Assembly: GCA_937949945.1 (NCBI GenBank)
Contig: CALFEQ010000178.1
Location: forward strand, 62,001-126,000
Source: an uncultured Myxococcales bacterium
GTDB lineage: Bacteria; Myxococcota_A; Polyangia; Polyangiales; Polyangiaceae
Direction of reading: 5' to 3'
DNA length: 64,000 nucleotides
In this document: in pieces, positions 46,375-55,352 of the stretch
How positions within the stretch are numbered: the stretch's first letter is position 1
Layout: each line of letters begins with the position of its first letter
Translations under genes and position numbers: made by a program
The notes under the pieces: model-generated
What the model saw: only the letters and a program-made list of their open reading frames with translations
Databases searched by the model: none
What the model was told of the DNA's origin: nothing

Positions 46375-49300
46375 GTGACCGTCGCCTCGCCTTCCTTTCG
46401 CGTTCAGAGGAAATCGTTTCCGCCGCCCGAGGGACTGCCGAGCTCGGACATGCCGCTCGGCATCGAAGGCTTCCGCTTCGCGGACCTGTTCGTCCCCCAG
46501 CGCCTGAAGGATCTCTACGACGTCTTCTGCACGGAGCTCGCGCAGAAGGCGCCCGACACCTGGCGCAAGTACGAGTCGTACCGTGCGTCGCAAGGCGCCG
46601 GGATGAAGCCCGAGGAGATCTCGGACGTCGTCGTCTCGGTCGCGCCGCACGTCGGCGCGTTCGTCGCGCGCCTCTTCGGCGTCGAGAAGGAGGCGGCGAC
46701 GCTCGCGAGCGAGGTCAAAGATCGCTCTCCGCTGTGGAAGTTCAAGGCGGAGTTCGCGAAGAAGCGCGTCCTCAAGGAGGGCGCCGGCAAGGCGTGGAAA
46801 GGCACCTTCGCCGAGGCGAGCGCGGTCGCGACCGCCGCGATCGCCGCGATGTTCTGGGGCGACACGAACGATCCCGCTCGCGCCGCGGCGCTCTTGCGCG
46901 GGACGCAGAGCTACCCGGACGAGGAGCTCGCCGTCGCGAAGGCGGTGCTCTTGCTGGTCGAGGTCGACGAGACCGCGCGCAAGGCCGCGAAGGCGGGCGG
47001 CGCGTCGTGGACCGACGAGCTCCGCGCCCGCGCGGTCACGGTGCGTACGGCGCTCCAGTCGAGCTACAACGCGTCGAAGGTCAGCGAGGAGGCATGCGCC
47101 TGCGCCGATCCCGCGGCGCCGACGGACGCGGAGAACCAGAGGGTGGTGGCGTTCGCGCTCGACGCGATCGAGGCGTGGCTCGCCCACAGGCGCAAGGACC
47201 ACCACGATCCGGCCCACTACTGGCCGTCGCTCCACGTTGCGAAGGCCGTCGACTTCCAGCAGCTCGTCAAGCTGCGGCGCCCGGAGCCGAAGCTCCCCGA
47301 GCTGTTCGTCGGCCCCGAAGACGAGCGGCGCGAGCGCGACGGCTTCCCGCTCACGGATCGCCGCGCCGACCCGCGTCAGGTGGAGGCGGAGATCGACTAC
47401 TGCCTCTACTGCCACGGTCGCGACAAGGACTCCTGCTCGAAGGGCCTGCGCGACAACAAGACGAACGAGGTCAAGAAGAACCCGCTCGGCGTCTCGCTCG
47501 ACGGCTGCCCGCTCGACGAGAAGATCAGCGAGATGCACGTCATGCGGCGCGAGGGCGACGCGCTCGCCGCGCTCGCGATCGTGTGCATCGACAACCCGAT
47601 GTGCCCGGGCACCGGCCACCGCATCTGCAACGACTGCATGAAGGCGTGCGTCTTCCAGAAGCAGGAGCCGGTGAACATCCCGCAGGTCGAGACGCGCGTG
47701 CTCACGGAGGTGCTGTCGCTCCCGTGGGGCCTCGAGATCTACGGCCTGCTCACGCGCTGGAACCCGCTCGACGTGCGCCGGCCGTACTCGCTGCCGTACA
47801 ACGGCAAGAACGTCCTCGTCGTCGGCCTCGGGCCCGCCGGCTACACGCTCGCGCACCACCTGACGCGCGAGGGCTTCGGTGTCGTCGCCATCGACGGCCT
47901 GAAGATCGAGCCGCTCCCGATCGAGCTCACCGGCGACGCGACGACGCCGCCCGTGCCGATCAAGGACTTCGGTGTCCTCTACGAGGAGCTCGACGAGCGC
48001 ACCCTGCTCGGCTTCGGCGGCGTCAGCGAGTACGGCATCACCGTCCGCTGGGACAAGAACTTCCTCACGCTCCTCTACATCACGCTCGCGCGCAAGCCGC
48101 TGCTCCGCATCTACGGCGGCATCCGCTTCGGCGGCACGCTCACGCTCGAGGACGCGTGGGAGCTCGGCTTCGACCACGTCGCGCTCGCGGCCGGCGCGGG
48201 GCGGCCGACGATCATCGATCTCAAGAACAACCTCGCGAAGGGCATCCGCAAGGCGAGCGATTTCCTCATGGCCCTGCAGCTGACGGGCGCCTACAAGCGA
48301 AGCTCGCTCGCGAACCTGCAGATCCAGCTCCCCGCGGTCGTCATCGGCGGAGGCCTCACGGCGATCGACACGGCGACCGAGCTGCTCGCGTACTACCCGG
48401 TGCAGATCGAGAAGGTCGCCAAGCGCGTCCATCAGCTCGTCGCGGAGAAGGGCGCCGAGGCCGTCCGCGCGATGTTCGACGACGAGGAGTGGCAGGAGCT
48501 GCAGGTGCAGCTGCAGCACGCAAAGGAGCTCGAGGAGGAGCGCGCCCGCGCGGCGAAGGAGGGGCGCGATCCGCGCATCCAGCCCTTGCTCGACAAGTGG
48601 GGCGGCGTCTCGCTCGTCTACCGCCGCTCGGTCCTCGAGTCTCCCGCGTACCGCCTCAACCACGAGGAGGTGCAGAAGAGCCTCGAGGAGGGCGTCCGCT
48701 ACATCGAGAACCTGTCGCCGATCGAGGCCGTGCTCGACAAGTACGGCCACGTGAAGGCCGTGAAGTTCCGCAAGAACACCGGCGATCGCGAGGAGGTCGA
48801 GATCCCGGCGCGGACGGTCTGCGTGGCCGCGGGCACGAGCCCGAACACGATGTACGAGAAGGAGTACGAGGGCACCTTCGCGCTCGACGCGAAGAAGCAG
48901 TACTTCCAGGCGCACACGGCGAAGCTCGAGGACGGCAAGGTCGTCCTCACCCCCGTCGAGGGCCGCGCCCCGGAGGCGTTCTTCACGAGCTACCTGCGCG
49001 ACGGTCGCCGCACGGTCACGTTCTACGGCGACAACCACCCGTACTACGCGGGCAGCGTCGTCAAGGCGATGGCGAGCGCGAAGCGCGGCTTCAAGCACGT
49101 CGCGGCGCTCTTCCCCGAGGTCGCGAACCTGTCGCCCGACGACCAGCCGGAGCGCGATCAGAAGCTCGCGAGCTTCTTCGAGCGGCTCGACGAGGCGCTC
49201 GTCGCGCGCGTCGTCGAGGTGAATCGCCTGACGAAGACGATCGTGGAGGTCGTCGTGAAGGCGCCGATGGCCGCGCGGAAGTTCAAGCCCGGCCAGTTCT

Positions 49301-50175
49301 ACCGGCTCCAGAACTACGAGTCGTTCGCCCCCGTGATCGAGGGCACGCGCCTCGGCATGGAAGGCCTCGCGCTCACCGGCGCGTGGGTCGAGGAGGACAA
49401 GGGCCTTCTCGGGATGATCGTCCTCGAGATGGGCGGCTCCTCGCGCCTCTGCGCGGCGCTGCGCCCGGGAGAGCCGGTCGTCGTCATGGGCCCGACCGGT
49501 ACGCCGACCCACGTGCAGAAGAACGAGACCGTCATGCTCTGCGGCGGCGGTCTCGGGAACGCCGTGCTCTTCTCGATCGCGCGCGCGATGAAGGCGCTCG
49601 GCAACACCGTCCTCTACTTCGCCGGCTACAAGAAGGGCGAGGACCTCTTCAAGCAGGACGAGATCGAGCGCTGGACCGATCAGGTCATCTGGTGCACCGA
49701 CACCGGCGCGGAGATCACGCCTCGCCGCCCGCAAGACGCGCACTTCCGCGGCAACATCGTCCAGGCGATGGTCGCCTACGGGAAGGGCGAGGTCGGCGAG
49801 CGGAAGATCAAGCTCTCGCAGGTGAACCGCATCATCGCGATCGGCTCCGACCGCATGATGGCGGCGGTGAAGGAGGCACGCCACGGCGTCCTCGCGCCGA
49901 TGCTGAATCCTCTGCACGTCGCGATCGGCAGCATCAACTCGCCGATGCAGTGCATGATGAAGGAGATCTGCGCGCAGTGCCTCCAGAAGCACACGGATCC
50001 GAAGACGGGCAAGGAGCTGCTCGTCTTCTCCTGCTTCAACCAGGATCAGGATCTCGACGCGGTCGACTTCAAGCACCTGTCCGATCGCCTCCGCGCCAAC
50101 TCGATGCAGGAGAAGGTCGCGAACGCGTGGCTCGACAGGCTGCTCGAGAAGCACCCGGAGATTCTGCGCGTCTGA
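46375..50175 (+). CDS. Giant Fe-S flavoprotein, GltD/NfnB-like plus PyrK/NfnA-like fusion
   Basis: 1,266-residue cytoplasmic redox protein. Residues 1 to about 330 are helical and unassigned. A GltD-type Fe-S region follows with Cys 343 and 346 (YCLYCHGRDKDSC), GCPLDEKISEMH and CIDNPMCPGTGHRICNDCMK (Cys about 404, 410, 418, 421, 425). The flavin/NAD(P) fold comes next (NVLVVGLGPAGYTLAHHL, about 480; second Rossmann VVIGGGLTAIDTATELL). From about 940 a ferredoxin-reductase domain appears (RKFKPGQFYRLQNYES, MLCGGGLGNAVLFSIARAMK), ending in a PyrK-like cluster site (Cys about 1193, 1199, 1202, 1220). The order corresponds to NfnB joined to NfnA, enzymes that bifurcate electrons between NADH, NADPH and ferredoxin. 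GTG at 46375 follows GAGGGAG. Confidence 0.88.
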   Translation: MTVASPSFRVQRKSFPPPEGLPSSDMPLGIEGFRFADLFVPQRLKDLYDVFCTELAQKAPDTWRKYESYRASQGAGMKPEEISDVVVSVAPHVGAFVARLFGVEKEAATLASEVKDRSPLWKFKAEFAKKRVLKEGAGKAWKGTFAEASAVATAAIAAMFWGDTNDPARAAALLRGTQSYPDEELAVAKAVLLLVEVDETARKAAKAGGASWTDELRARAVTVRTALQSSYNASKVSEEACACADPAAPTDAENQRVVAFALDAIEAWLAHRRKDHHDPAHYWPSLHVAKAVDFQQLVKLRRPEPKLPELFVGPEDERRERDGFPLTDRRADPRQVEAEIDYCLYCHGRDKDSCSKGLRDNKTNEVKKNPLGVSLDGCPLDEKISEMHVMRREGDALAALAIVCIDNPMCPGTGHRICNDCMKACVFQKQEPVNIPQVETRVLTEVLSLPWGLEIYGLLTRWNPLDVRRPYSLPYNGKNVLVVGLGPAGYTLAHHLTREGFGVVAIDGLKIEPLPIELTGDATTPPVPIKDFGVLYEELDERTLLGFGGVSEYGITVRWDKNFLTLLYITLARKPLLRIYGGIRFGGTLTLEDAWELGFDHVALAAGAGRPTIIDLKNNLAKGIRKASDFLMALQLTGAYKRSSLANLQIQLPAVVIGGGLTAIDTATELLAYYPVQIEKVAKRVHQLVAEKGAEAVRAMFDDEEWQELQVQLQHAKELEEERARAAKEGRDPRIQPLLDKWGGVSLVYRRSVLESPAYRLNHEEVQKSLEEGVRYIENLSPIEAVLDKYGHVKAVKFRKNTGDREEVEIPARTVCVAAGTSPNTMYEKEYEGTFALDAKKQYFQAHTAKLEDGKVVLTPVEGRAPEAFFTSYLRDGRRTVTFYGDNHPYYAGSVVKAMASAKRGFKHVAALFPEVANLSPDDQPERDQKLASFFERLDEALVARVVEVNRLTKTIVEVVVKAPMAARKFKPGQFYRLQNYESFAPVIEGTRLGMEGLALTGAWVEEDKGLLGMIVLEMGGSSRLCAALRPGEPVVVMGPTGTPTHVQKNETVMLCGGGLGNAVLFSIARAMKALGNTVLYFAGYKKGEDLFKQDEIERWTDQVIWCTDTGAEITPRRPQDAHFRGNIVQAMVAYGKGEVGERKIKLSQVNRIIAIGSDRMMAAVKEARHGVLAPMLNPLHVAIGSINSPMQCMMKEICAQCLQKHTDPKTGKELLVFSCFNQDQDLDAVDFKHLSDRLRANSMQEKVANAWLDRLLEKHPEILRV

Positions 50176-50225
50176 TCGAGACGGGGAGGGGGCGGGAGAC
50201 ACCTCTGGGCCTTCCCCGCCGGAGC

Positions 50226-51116
50226 TCACGGCTTCACGGGGCGCAGCAGCACGCCGAAGCGGACGTCGAGCATCTGGCGGAGGCTGGCGTAGCTCCTGGC
50301 GGGTGCCGCGAGGAGCTCGTCGTTGTCGACGACGCCGTCGCCGTTCGTGTCGGCGGCGGCGAGCTCGCCGAAGCCGACTTCGCAGCGGAACACCTCCTCG
50401 GGGCGAACCTCGAACGGGGCGTAGACGACGTCGTTCGCTCGGACGTCCACCACGGGGTCGTCTTCTTCCGGCGGCGGAGGCCGGCGGACGTCCTCGTCTC
50501 CTCCGGGCGGCCACCCGGCTTCTTCGTCCTCGTCTCCGGCGCACGACCCCACCGGCGAATCGGTCCTCGAGTCGACTTCGAGGGCGGCTCGGACCGTGAC
50601 GCGGGAGGCGCCGCGCTCGCCTCGGAGGACGACGAGGACCGAAGCGCTCGAGGCGGCCTCGAACGACGACGGCGTGACGAAGACGGGATCCGTGAGCCAG
50701 CGCAGGTCGTCGGGGGCGACGCCGGGGAGGACGACGGCATCGTCCCATTCCGCGTCCCAGGTCCCTTGCTCGCGGAAGAACTTCCGGGTCGCGAGCTCGA
50801 CCTGGACACGGGCCGGGCCGACACGGAGGCCCGGAGCGAAGATCTCCGCAGGCCGCATGACGTCCGCGATGTACGTGTCCCAGCCGTAGCCGTTCGACCG
50901 CACGCCGAAGGCGTTGATGCGCACGCGCACGACGAGCTTCTCGACCGTCACCCGCCAGCCGTCGCTCTCGAACGGCTCACCGCGCGCCGCGGCGGAAGGC
51001 TCGAGCCGAGCCCCGGCGGCTCCGGCGGGAGGCGGCGCTTCGGACGCCGGTACGCATGCCGGGATCGACAGGAGCGCTCCGAAAAGCGCCGCCACACGCT
51101 TCGTCGAGCGGCTCAC
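50226..51116 (-). CDS. Lipoprotein with EF-hand-like calcium motif, coupled to TonB receptor
   Basis: 296-residue predicted lipoprotein; the signal FGALLSIPAC precedes the mature protein. The body is a beta-rich domain (DGWRVTVEKLVVRVRINAFG, GPARVQVELATRKFF) with an acidic Pro/Glu insert (GDEDVRRPPPPEEDDPVV). Near the C-terminus an EF-hand-type loop DTNGDGVVDNDE can bind calcium. The GTG at 51116 overlaps the receptor's stop codon (GTGA, 51113-51116), so it is translated after the receptor. By analogy with SusD- or hemophore-type partners it could capture the receptor's substrate at the cell surface, but no homology to those was seen. Confidence 0.72.
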   Translation of the reverse strand: MSRSTKRVAALFGALLSIPACVPASEAPPPAGAAGARLEPSAAARGEPFESDGWRVTVEKLVVRVRINAFGVRSNGYGWDTYIADVMRPAEIFAPGLRVGPARVQVELATRKFFREQGTWDAEWDDAVVLPGVAPDDLRWLTDPVFVTPSSFEAASSASVLVVLRGERGASRVTVRAALEVDSRTDSPVGSCAGDEDEEAGWPPGGDEDVRRPPPPEEDDPVVDVRANDVVYAPFEVRPEEVFRCEVGFGELAAADTNGDGVVDNDELLAAPARSYASLRQMLDVRFGVLLRPVKP

Positions 51117-53377
51117 AGTGCGCCCTCCACGCCGATGCTCGGCGCGACGACCGGGCCGAACTCCTCGTGGCGGCAGCGGCCCTCGATGCAGGTCGTCGCC
51201 AGGACCTCCTCGTTCGCCGTCACGTTGAGCCCCTCGAGCACCAAACCCATGAAGCGATGCTCGCCCCAGATCCAACGCTTTTCGAGCCGCAGGTCGAGGC
51301 GATGGAACGGCGGCAGGCGTCCGACGCCCGGCTCGTCACTGGGCCACCCGCCGTAGCTCAGGTAGCGCGCCGAGGCGCGCCAGTTGCGGCCGAGGTCGAC
51401 GACGCCGCCGACCTGGGCGACCCACGTCCGATCGAAGGGGCTCACCCCCGCCGGCTCCGTCCGCGTCGAGCCGAGGACGGCTCGCGAGAGCGTCCCGCTC
51501 GCGAACGCCGAGTAGCGCTCGGAGAGCTTGCGCATCAGGAACACCTCGAGGCCGTACGCCTGCGTCGGAGACGACGGCTCGCCCGCAGTCGGCACGATCT
51601 CGATCTCGATGTCGTTGCGATTGCGCGCGAAGGCACGGAGGTCGAAGTAGCTGTGGTGGAAGCCCACGGTCTTCAACGTGAAGCGCCACGGCAGGCGCAG
51701 CTCGGCGCCGGCGCTCTTCTGGTACGCGAACGACAGACCGCCCGGGAGCCGGCGATAGCCGATCGCGGGGATCGGGATCGCGAACGCGGGGGGCTGTGGC
51801 GCCACCCCGAGCGCGCCGAGGAACGCGACCTTCGACGTCACCGGGACGCGCATCGATGCGCGTGGGCTCGGCCCGACCGCGGCCGCGCCGTCGCTGGTGA
51901 AGACGTCACCGCGGAGCGTGCCCGTCAGGTCCCATCCCGGACGCGGCTTGTACGTCGCCGAGGCCCACGCGCCCGTCGCGGTGTCGACGCGCGCACCGAA
52001 CAGCTCGAGGGCCTCTTCGTACGCCCGCCGCGAGACCGAGTAGCGGTTCGGGATGTCGCCGCTGTAGCGCTCGGCGAAGACGTCCGCGCCGAGCTCGACC
52101 TCGACCTCGCGCGACACCGGCCAGCGATGCCGGCCACGCACGCCCGCCACGAGGTTCTGGGCGAAGCGCGCGTCTTCGAGGCGGGTGCGATCGATGCCGA
52201 ACGTCGTCGCGATGCGGGTCGTCGCGCCGTCGCTGCCGCGCCGGTCCGCGCGGAGGTCCAGGCGATGGAACTCCGATGCGAAGTACACCTCCTCGATGCC
52301 TTCTTCGACCTGCGAGGCGTAGTCGAAGGAGCCGATCGCGAGGGCCGAGAGACGCCACCGATCGTCGAGCGCCCAGGAGAAGCGCGCGTTGTAGTCGCGG
52401 TAGTCGATCGTGACGTCCGGCGCGAAGAGCGAGACGAGCCCGGCGGTGTACGAATAGCGCCCGCCGACTCCGACGGTCGCGCGTCCGTTCGCGAGCGGCG
52501 CCTCGACGTATGCGCCGGCATCGAAGAGGCGGATCTGCCCTTCGCCGTAGAGCTCCTTCGGGGGATCGCGCGTCGTCCCCGCGACGATGCCGCCCGAGAA
52601 GCGGCCGTAGCGCCCGGGATAGGCCGCGGGGTGGAGGGCGACCTCCTCGACGAGGGCCGGCTGGATGACGCCGGGGCCGAGGCCGAAGTGGAACAGGTAC
52701 GGGACGCGGACCTCGTCGATGAAGTAGCCGACGGCCGACGGCGGCGCCCCGCGGATGTAGTAGTACGGCAGGCCCGAGACGATCGGCACGACGCCCGGCA
52801 GGACGTCGATCGCTCGGAACGGGTCACCGAACGCGCCGGGCAGGAGGCGCATCTCGCTCCGCCCGAGCCGGTGCTCGGTCGGTGTTCGTGGCTCGTCGCG
52901 GCGGCCGGTGACGACGACCTCCTCGACGTCGGCGGGCTTCGCCACACGTGCCGGCGCGGGCGGCGGAGGCGCAGGGCTCGTCGGGACGGGGCGGGTGTCC
53001 AGCGGCGGTGCCGTAGGTGGATCCGCGGATGCCGGCGGCGGCGCGTGGAACGACACCAAGAGGCGGATCTTCGCCGCCGTCGGCTGCCCCGCACGCCTCG
53101 CGGGCTCGAAGCGCGCGCTCCTCGCGGCCTGCGTCGCTCGCGACGCGAAAGGCTCGGTGCCCTCGACGACGTCGACGCTCTCCACCGAGCCGTCCGCTCC
53201 CACGACGATCTCGAGGACGACGGAGGCGTCGCCGGTCGCGCCTTCGGGATACGCGGGCTTCACCTCGTCCAGCAGCTTCGGCGGGACCACCTCGGCGGGC
53301 GCCGCGGGCTGCGCGAAGGATGCCTTCGGGAGCGCGGCACAGCACAGCACGAGCGAGAGGAGGAGCGGCGCGCGCAC
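51113..53377 (-). CDS. TonB-dependent receptor with N-terminal TonB-type domain
   Basis: 754-residue outer-membrane active-transport receptor. After the signal (APLLLSLVLCCAALPKASFA) comes a TonB C-terminal-type domain (PPKLLDEVKPAYPEGATGDA, VLEIVVGADGSVESVDVVEG, RFEPARRAGQPTAAKIRLL). A Pro-rich linker and a TonB box/plug start (VEEVVVTGRRDEP) follow, then the plug (AIDVLPGVVPIVSGLPYYYI, ALHPAAYPGRYGRFSGGIVA) and a full barrel. The start is GTG at 53377. The substrate is unknown; catecholate or glycan substrates are both possible. The EF-hand lipoprotein gene overlaps its stop. TonB-type domains are normally on the inner-membrane energy transducer, so finding one on the receptor is a notable layout. 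Confidence 0.88.
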   Translation of the reverse strand: MRAPLLLSLVLCCAALPKASFAQPAAPAEVVPPKLLDEVKPAYPEGATGDASVVLEIVVGADGSVESVDVVEGTEPFASRATQAARSARFEPARRAGQPTAAKIRLLVSFHAPPPASADPPTAPPLDTRPVPTSPAPPPPAPARVAKPADVEEVVVTGRRDEPRTPTEHRLGRSEMRLLPGAFGDPFRAIDVLPGVVPIVSGLPYYYIRGAPPSAVGYFIDEVRVPYLFHFGLGPGVIQPALVEEVALHPAAYPGRYGRFSGGIVAGTTRDPPKELYGEGQIRLFDAGAYVEAPLANGRATVGVGGRYSYTAGLVSLFAPDVTIDYRDYNARFSWALDDRWRLSALAIGSFDYASQVEEGIEEVYFASEFHRLDLRADRRGSDGATTRIATTFGIDRTRLEDARFAQNLVAGVRGRHRWPVSREVEVELGADVFAERYSGDIPNRYSVSRRAYEEALELFGARVDTATGAWASATYKPRPGWDLTGTLRGDVFTSDGAAAVGPSPRASMRVPVTSKVAFLGALGVAPQPPAFAIPIPAIGYRRLPGGLSFAYQKSAGAELRLPWRFTLKTVGFHHSYFDLRAFARNRNDIEIEIVPTAGEPSSPTQAYGLEVFLMRKLSERYSAFASGTLSRAVLGSTRTEPAGVSPFDRTWVAQVGGVVDLGRNWRASARYLSYGGWPSDEPGVGRLPPFHRLDLRLEKRWIWGEHRFMGLVLEGLNVTANEEVLATTCIEGRCRHEEFGPVVAPSIGVEGAL

Positions 53378-53565
53378 CGTGCTTTCGTAGCCGAAGAGTA
53401 TCCGACGAGTGAGCGCAAATCGCGCACGGATCCTCTCGCTCGAGCGTTCCGTTTGGGGTGGAATCGCGCGGCATCCAGGCGTAAGCCCCAGTCCGTCGCC
53501 CGGCGGCGCCTGCCCGACGGGCGACGCGCGAAGATCCCGAGACCAACAGCGAGGTTGCGAAGGAA

Positions 53566-54501
53566 GTGAACGAGACGCCGGCCATCGTCGACGAAGCACC
53601 CGAAGCCGCAGTCGTCCCCGAGCGCACGCGCGACCGTCCCGCGCTCCACGAGGCGCATTTCCTCCGTCGAGCGGCGCGGTGGGGGGCGACCCGCGGACCG
53701 GACTGGTGGCTCGCGTACGGACCGCTCGTCTTCGGCTGGGCCGCCGCCGTGCTCGTCCCGTCCGCACGCCGGGCCGTGCGCCGGAACCTCCATCGCGTCC
53801 GCGGTCCGGCCTCTCCGCTCCGAGATGCGCGCGACGTGCTCGCCACGTTCGGCACGTACGCCTCGTGCCTCGCCGAGGTCCTCTCGAACGACGCGCCCGG
53901 CGGGCCGAAGCGACCGAACGCGCTCATCATCGGCGAGAGGAACGTCCGCTCCGCGGTGAAACAGAAGCGCGGGCTGATCGTCGTGACGGCGCACACGGCG
54001 GGTTGGGAGGTCGCGGGGCCGCTCCTCGGCAAGAGCTTCGGGCTGGAAGTCATGCTCGTCACGCACGCGGAGCCGAACGCCCGCGCGGGGCGCCTGCAGG
54101 ACGAGGCGCGCCGGCGCGGCGGCGTTTCGATCGCGCACGTCGGCGATCCGCTCGCGTCGTTGCCGCTCTTGCGTCACGTCCGCAACGGCGGCGTGGTGGC
54201 GCTCCAGCTCGATCGCGTCGTCCCCGGCATGCGGACGCGCAAAGCGCCGTTGCTCGGCGTCCAGGGCGAGGTGCCCGAAGGACCGCTTCGGCTCGCGCAG
54301 CTCTCCGGCGCGCCGATCCTGCCCATCTTCTGCGCGCGGCGGCGCTTCCGCGAGTACGTCGTCCACGTCTTCGAGCCGAGGACGCTCGACCGGAACGCGA
54401 CCGACGCGACGCTCGACGAGGTCGCGGTCTATCTCGCCGACTGCATGACCCGCTTCCTGCGGGCGCACCCGACGCAGTGGTTCCAGTTCGGAGGCGGCTG
54501 A
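53566..54501 (+). CDS. LpxL/HtrB-like lysophospholipid acyltransferase family protein
   Basis: 311-residue acyltransferase of the LpxL/HtrB family, which adds acyl chains to lipid A precursors or related lipids at the inner membrane. The catalytic H-x4-E motif appears as HTAGWE (His143, Glu148), with LDRVVPGMRTRKAPLLGV and PIFCARRRFREYVVHVFEP in the expected places. The N-terminal WWLAYGPLVFGWAAAVLVPS is the membrane-associated helix. The GTG at 53566 follows GCGAAGGAA. It is followed by DUF72 and GGT-like genes on the same strand. Lipid A secondary acylation is the likeliest job; ornithine-lipid synthesis is an alternative. Confidence 0.87.
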   Translation: MNETPAIVDEAPEAAVVPERTRDRPALHEAHFLRRAARWGATRGPDWWLAYGPLVFGWAAAVLVPSARRAVRRNLHRVRGPASPLRDARDVLATFGTYASCLAEVLSNDAPGGPKRPNALIIGERNVRSAVKQKRGLIVVTAHTAGWEVAGPLLGKSFGLEVMLVTHAEPNARAGRLQDEARRRGGVSIAHVGDPLASLPLLRHVRNGGVVALQLDRVVPGMRTRKAPLLGVQGEVPEGPLRLAQLSGAPILPIFCARRRFREYVVHVFEPRTLDRNATDATLDEVAVYLADCMTRFLRAHPTQWFQFGGG

Positions 54502-54605
54502 GTCCGCAGGGACGGCCCGGGAGAAGCCGAAGACGAGCCGCGAGAAGGGAGGTCCCACGCGGCACGTTCTCCCGGACGCGGAAGTAGTCTATAGGGTCGC
54601 TTCCC

Positions 54606-55352
54606 ATGCCAGCGACCCGTCTGCACGTCGGAGCGAAGGAGCTCCGCGGCGAGCTCAGTGCCTACGCGAAGCGCTTCGACCTGCTCGAGGTGCGCGGGGT
54701 CGAGGCGTCGAAGCTGCGCCAAGCGCCGAGCGCGGCCACGCTCCGGCGTTGGCGCCGGACGGTGCCTCCGCACTTCGAGTTCGCGGTCGTCGCGGGACCG
54801 AACCTCGGGCGGCTCAAGCCGTCGGACGCGCTCGAGGCCGAGCTCGAGGCGATGCTCGCCACGGGCCAGGCGCTCCAGTCGCGTCTGTTCGTCATCCCGA
54901 CGCCGCCGGACGTCACGCCGAGCAAGCTCTGGAGAGACCGTTTCGCGGCGGTGCTCGAGCGCATCCCGCGCGACGTCGCGACCGTCGTATGGGAGCCGAG
55001 CGGGCCCTGGGAGCTCGAGGAGGCGGCGGTCCAGGCGAGCCGGTGGGGCGTCGTCCTCTCCGTCGACCCGAACCGGGATCCGGTTCCGCCCGGGCCGGTC
55101 GCGTTCGGCCGGCTGCGGGCGCTCGGCGGGACGCGATCGTACAGCGCGGCCGCCCTCGAGCGGGTGGCGCGCGCGCTCCTCGACCGGCGCGACGCGTACG
55201 TGATCATCGAGACGGCGAGCGCCCTCAAGGAGGCGAAGACGCTCCGCCGTCTCGTCCGCGAGGTGGGCTCGAAGAAGGCGGGGGGGTTGACGCGGCTCGT
55301 CCGTCCGAGGGGCGCGCCGCCCGAGTTCGACGACGACGAGCAGGACGAATAG
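54606..55352 (+). CDS. DUF72 (YecE-like) family protein
   Basis: 248-residue cytoplasmic protein with the DUF72 TIM-barrel pattern: LHVGAKELRGELSAYAKRFD at the N-terminus, SAATLRRWRRTVPPHFEFAV in the middle and a barrel end with VAFGRLRALGGTRSYSAAAL. The family's usual early WxG segment is not obvious, so it is a divergent member. The C-terminus is acidic (PEFDDDEQDE). The start codon of the GGT-like gene comes immediately after its TAG, with no spacer. Biochemical function of the family is unknown. Start at the ATG at 54606, downstream of a CTATAG promoter-like stretch. Confidence 0.78.
   Translation: MPATRLHVGAKELRGELSAYAKRFDLLEVRGVEASKLRQAPSAATLRRWRRTVPPHFEFAVVAGPNLGRLKPSDALEAELEAMLATGQALQSRLFVIPTPPDVTPSKLWRDRFAAVLERIPRDVATVVWEPSGPWELEEAAVQASRWGVVLSVDPNRDPVPPGPVAFGRLRALGGTRSYSAAALERVARALLDRRDAYVIIETASALKEAKTLRRLVREVGSKKAGGLTRLVRPRGAPPEFDDDEQDE

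Noticed and set aside
46309..50748. A nearly 1,480-codon open frame on the minus strand opposite the Fe-S flavoprotein
   Set aside because: Same shadow effect: low-complexity Arg/Val/Leu/Glu translation, while the plus strand carries Fe-S, FAD and NAD motifs in order.
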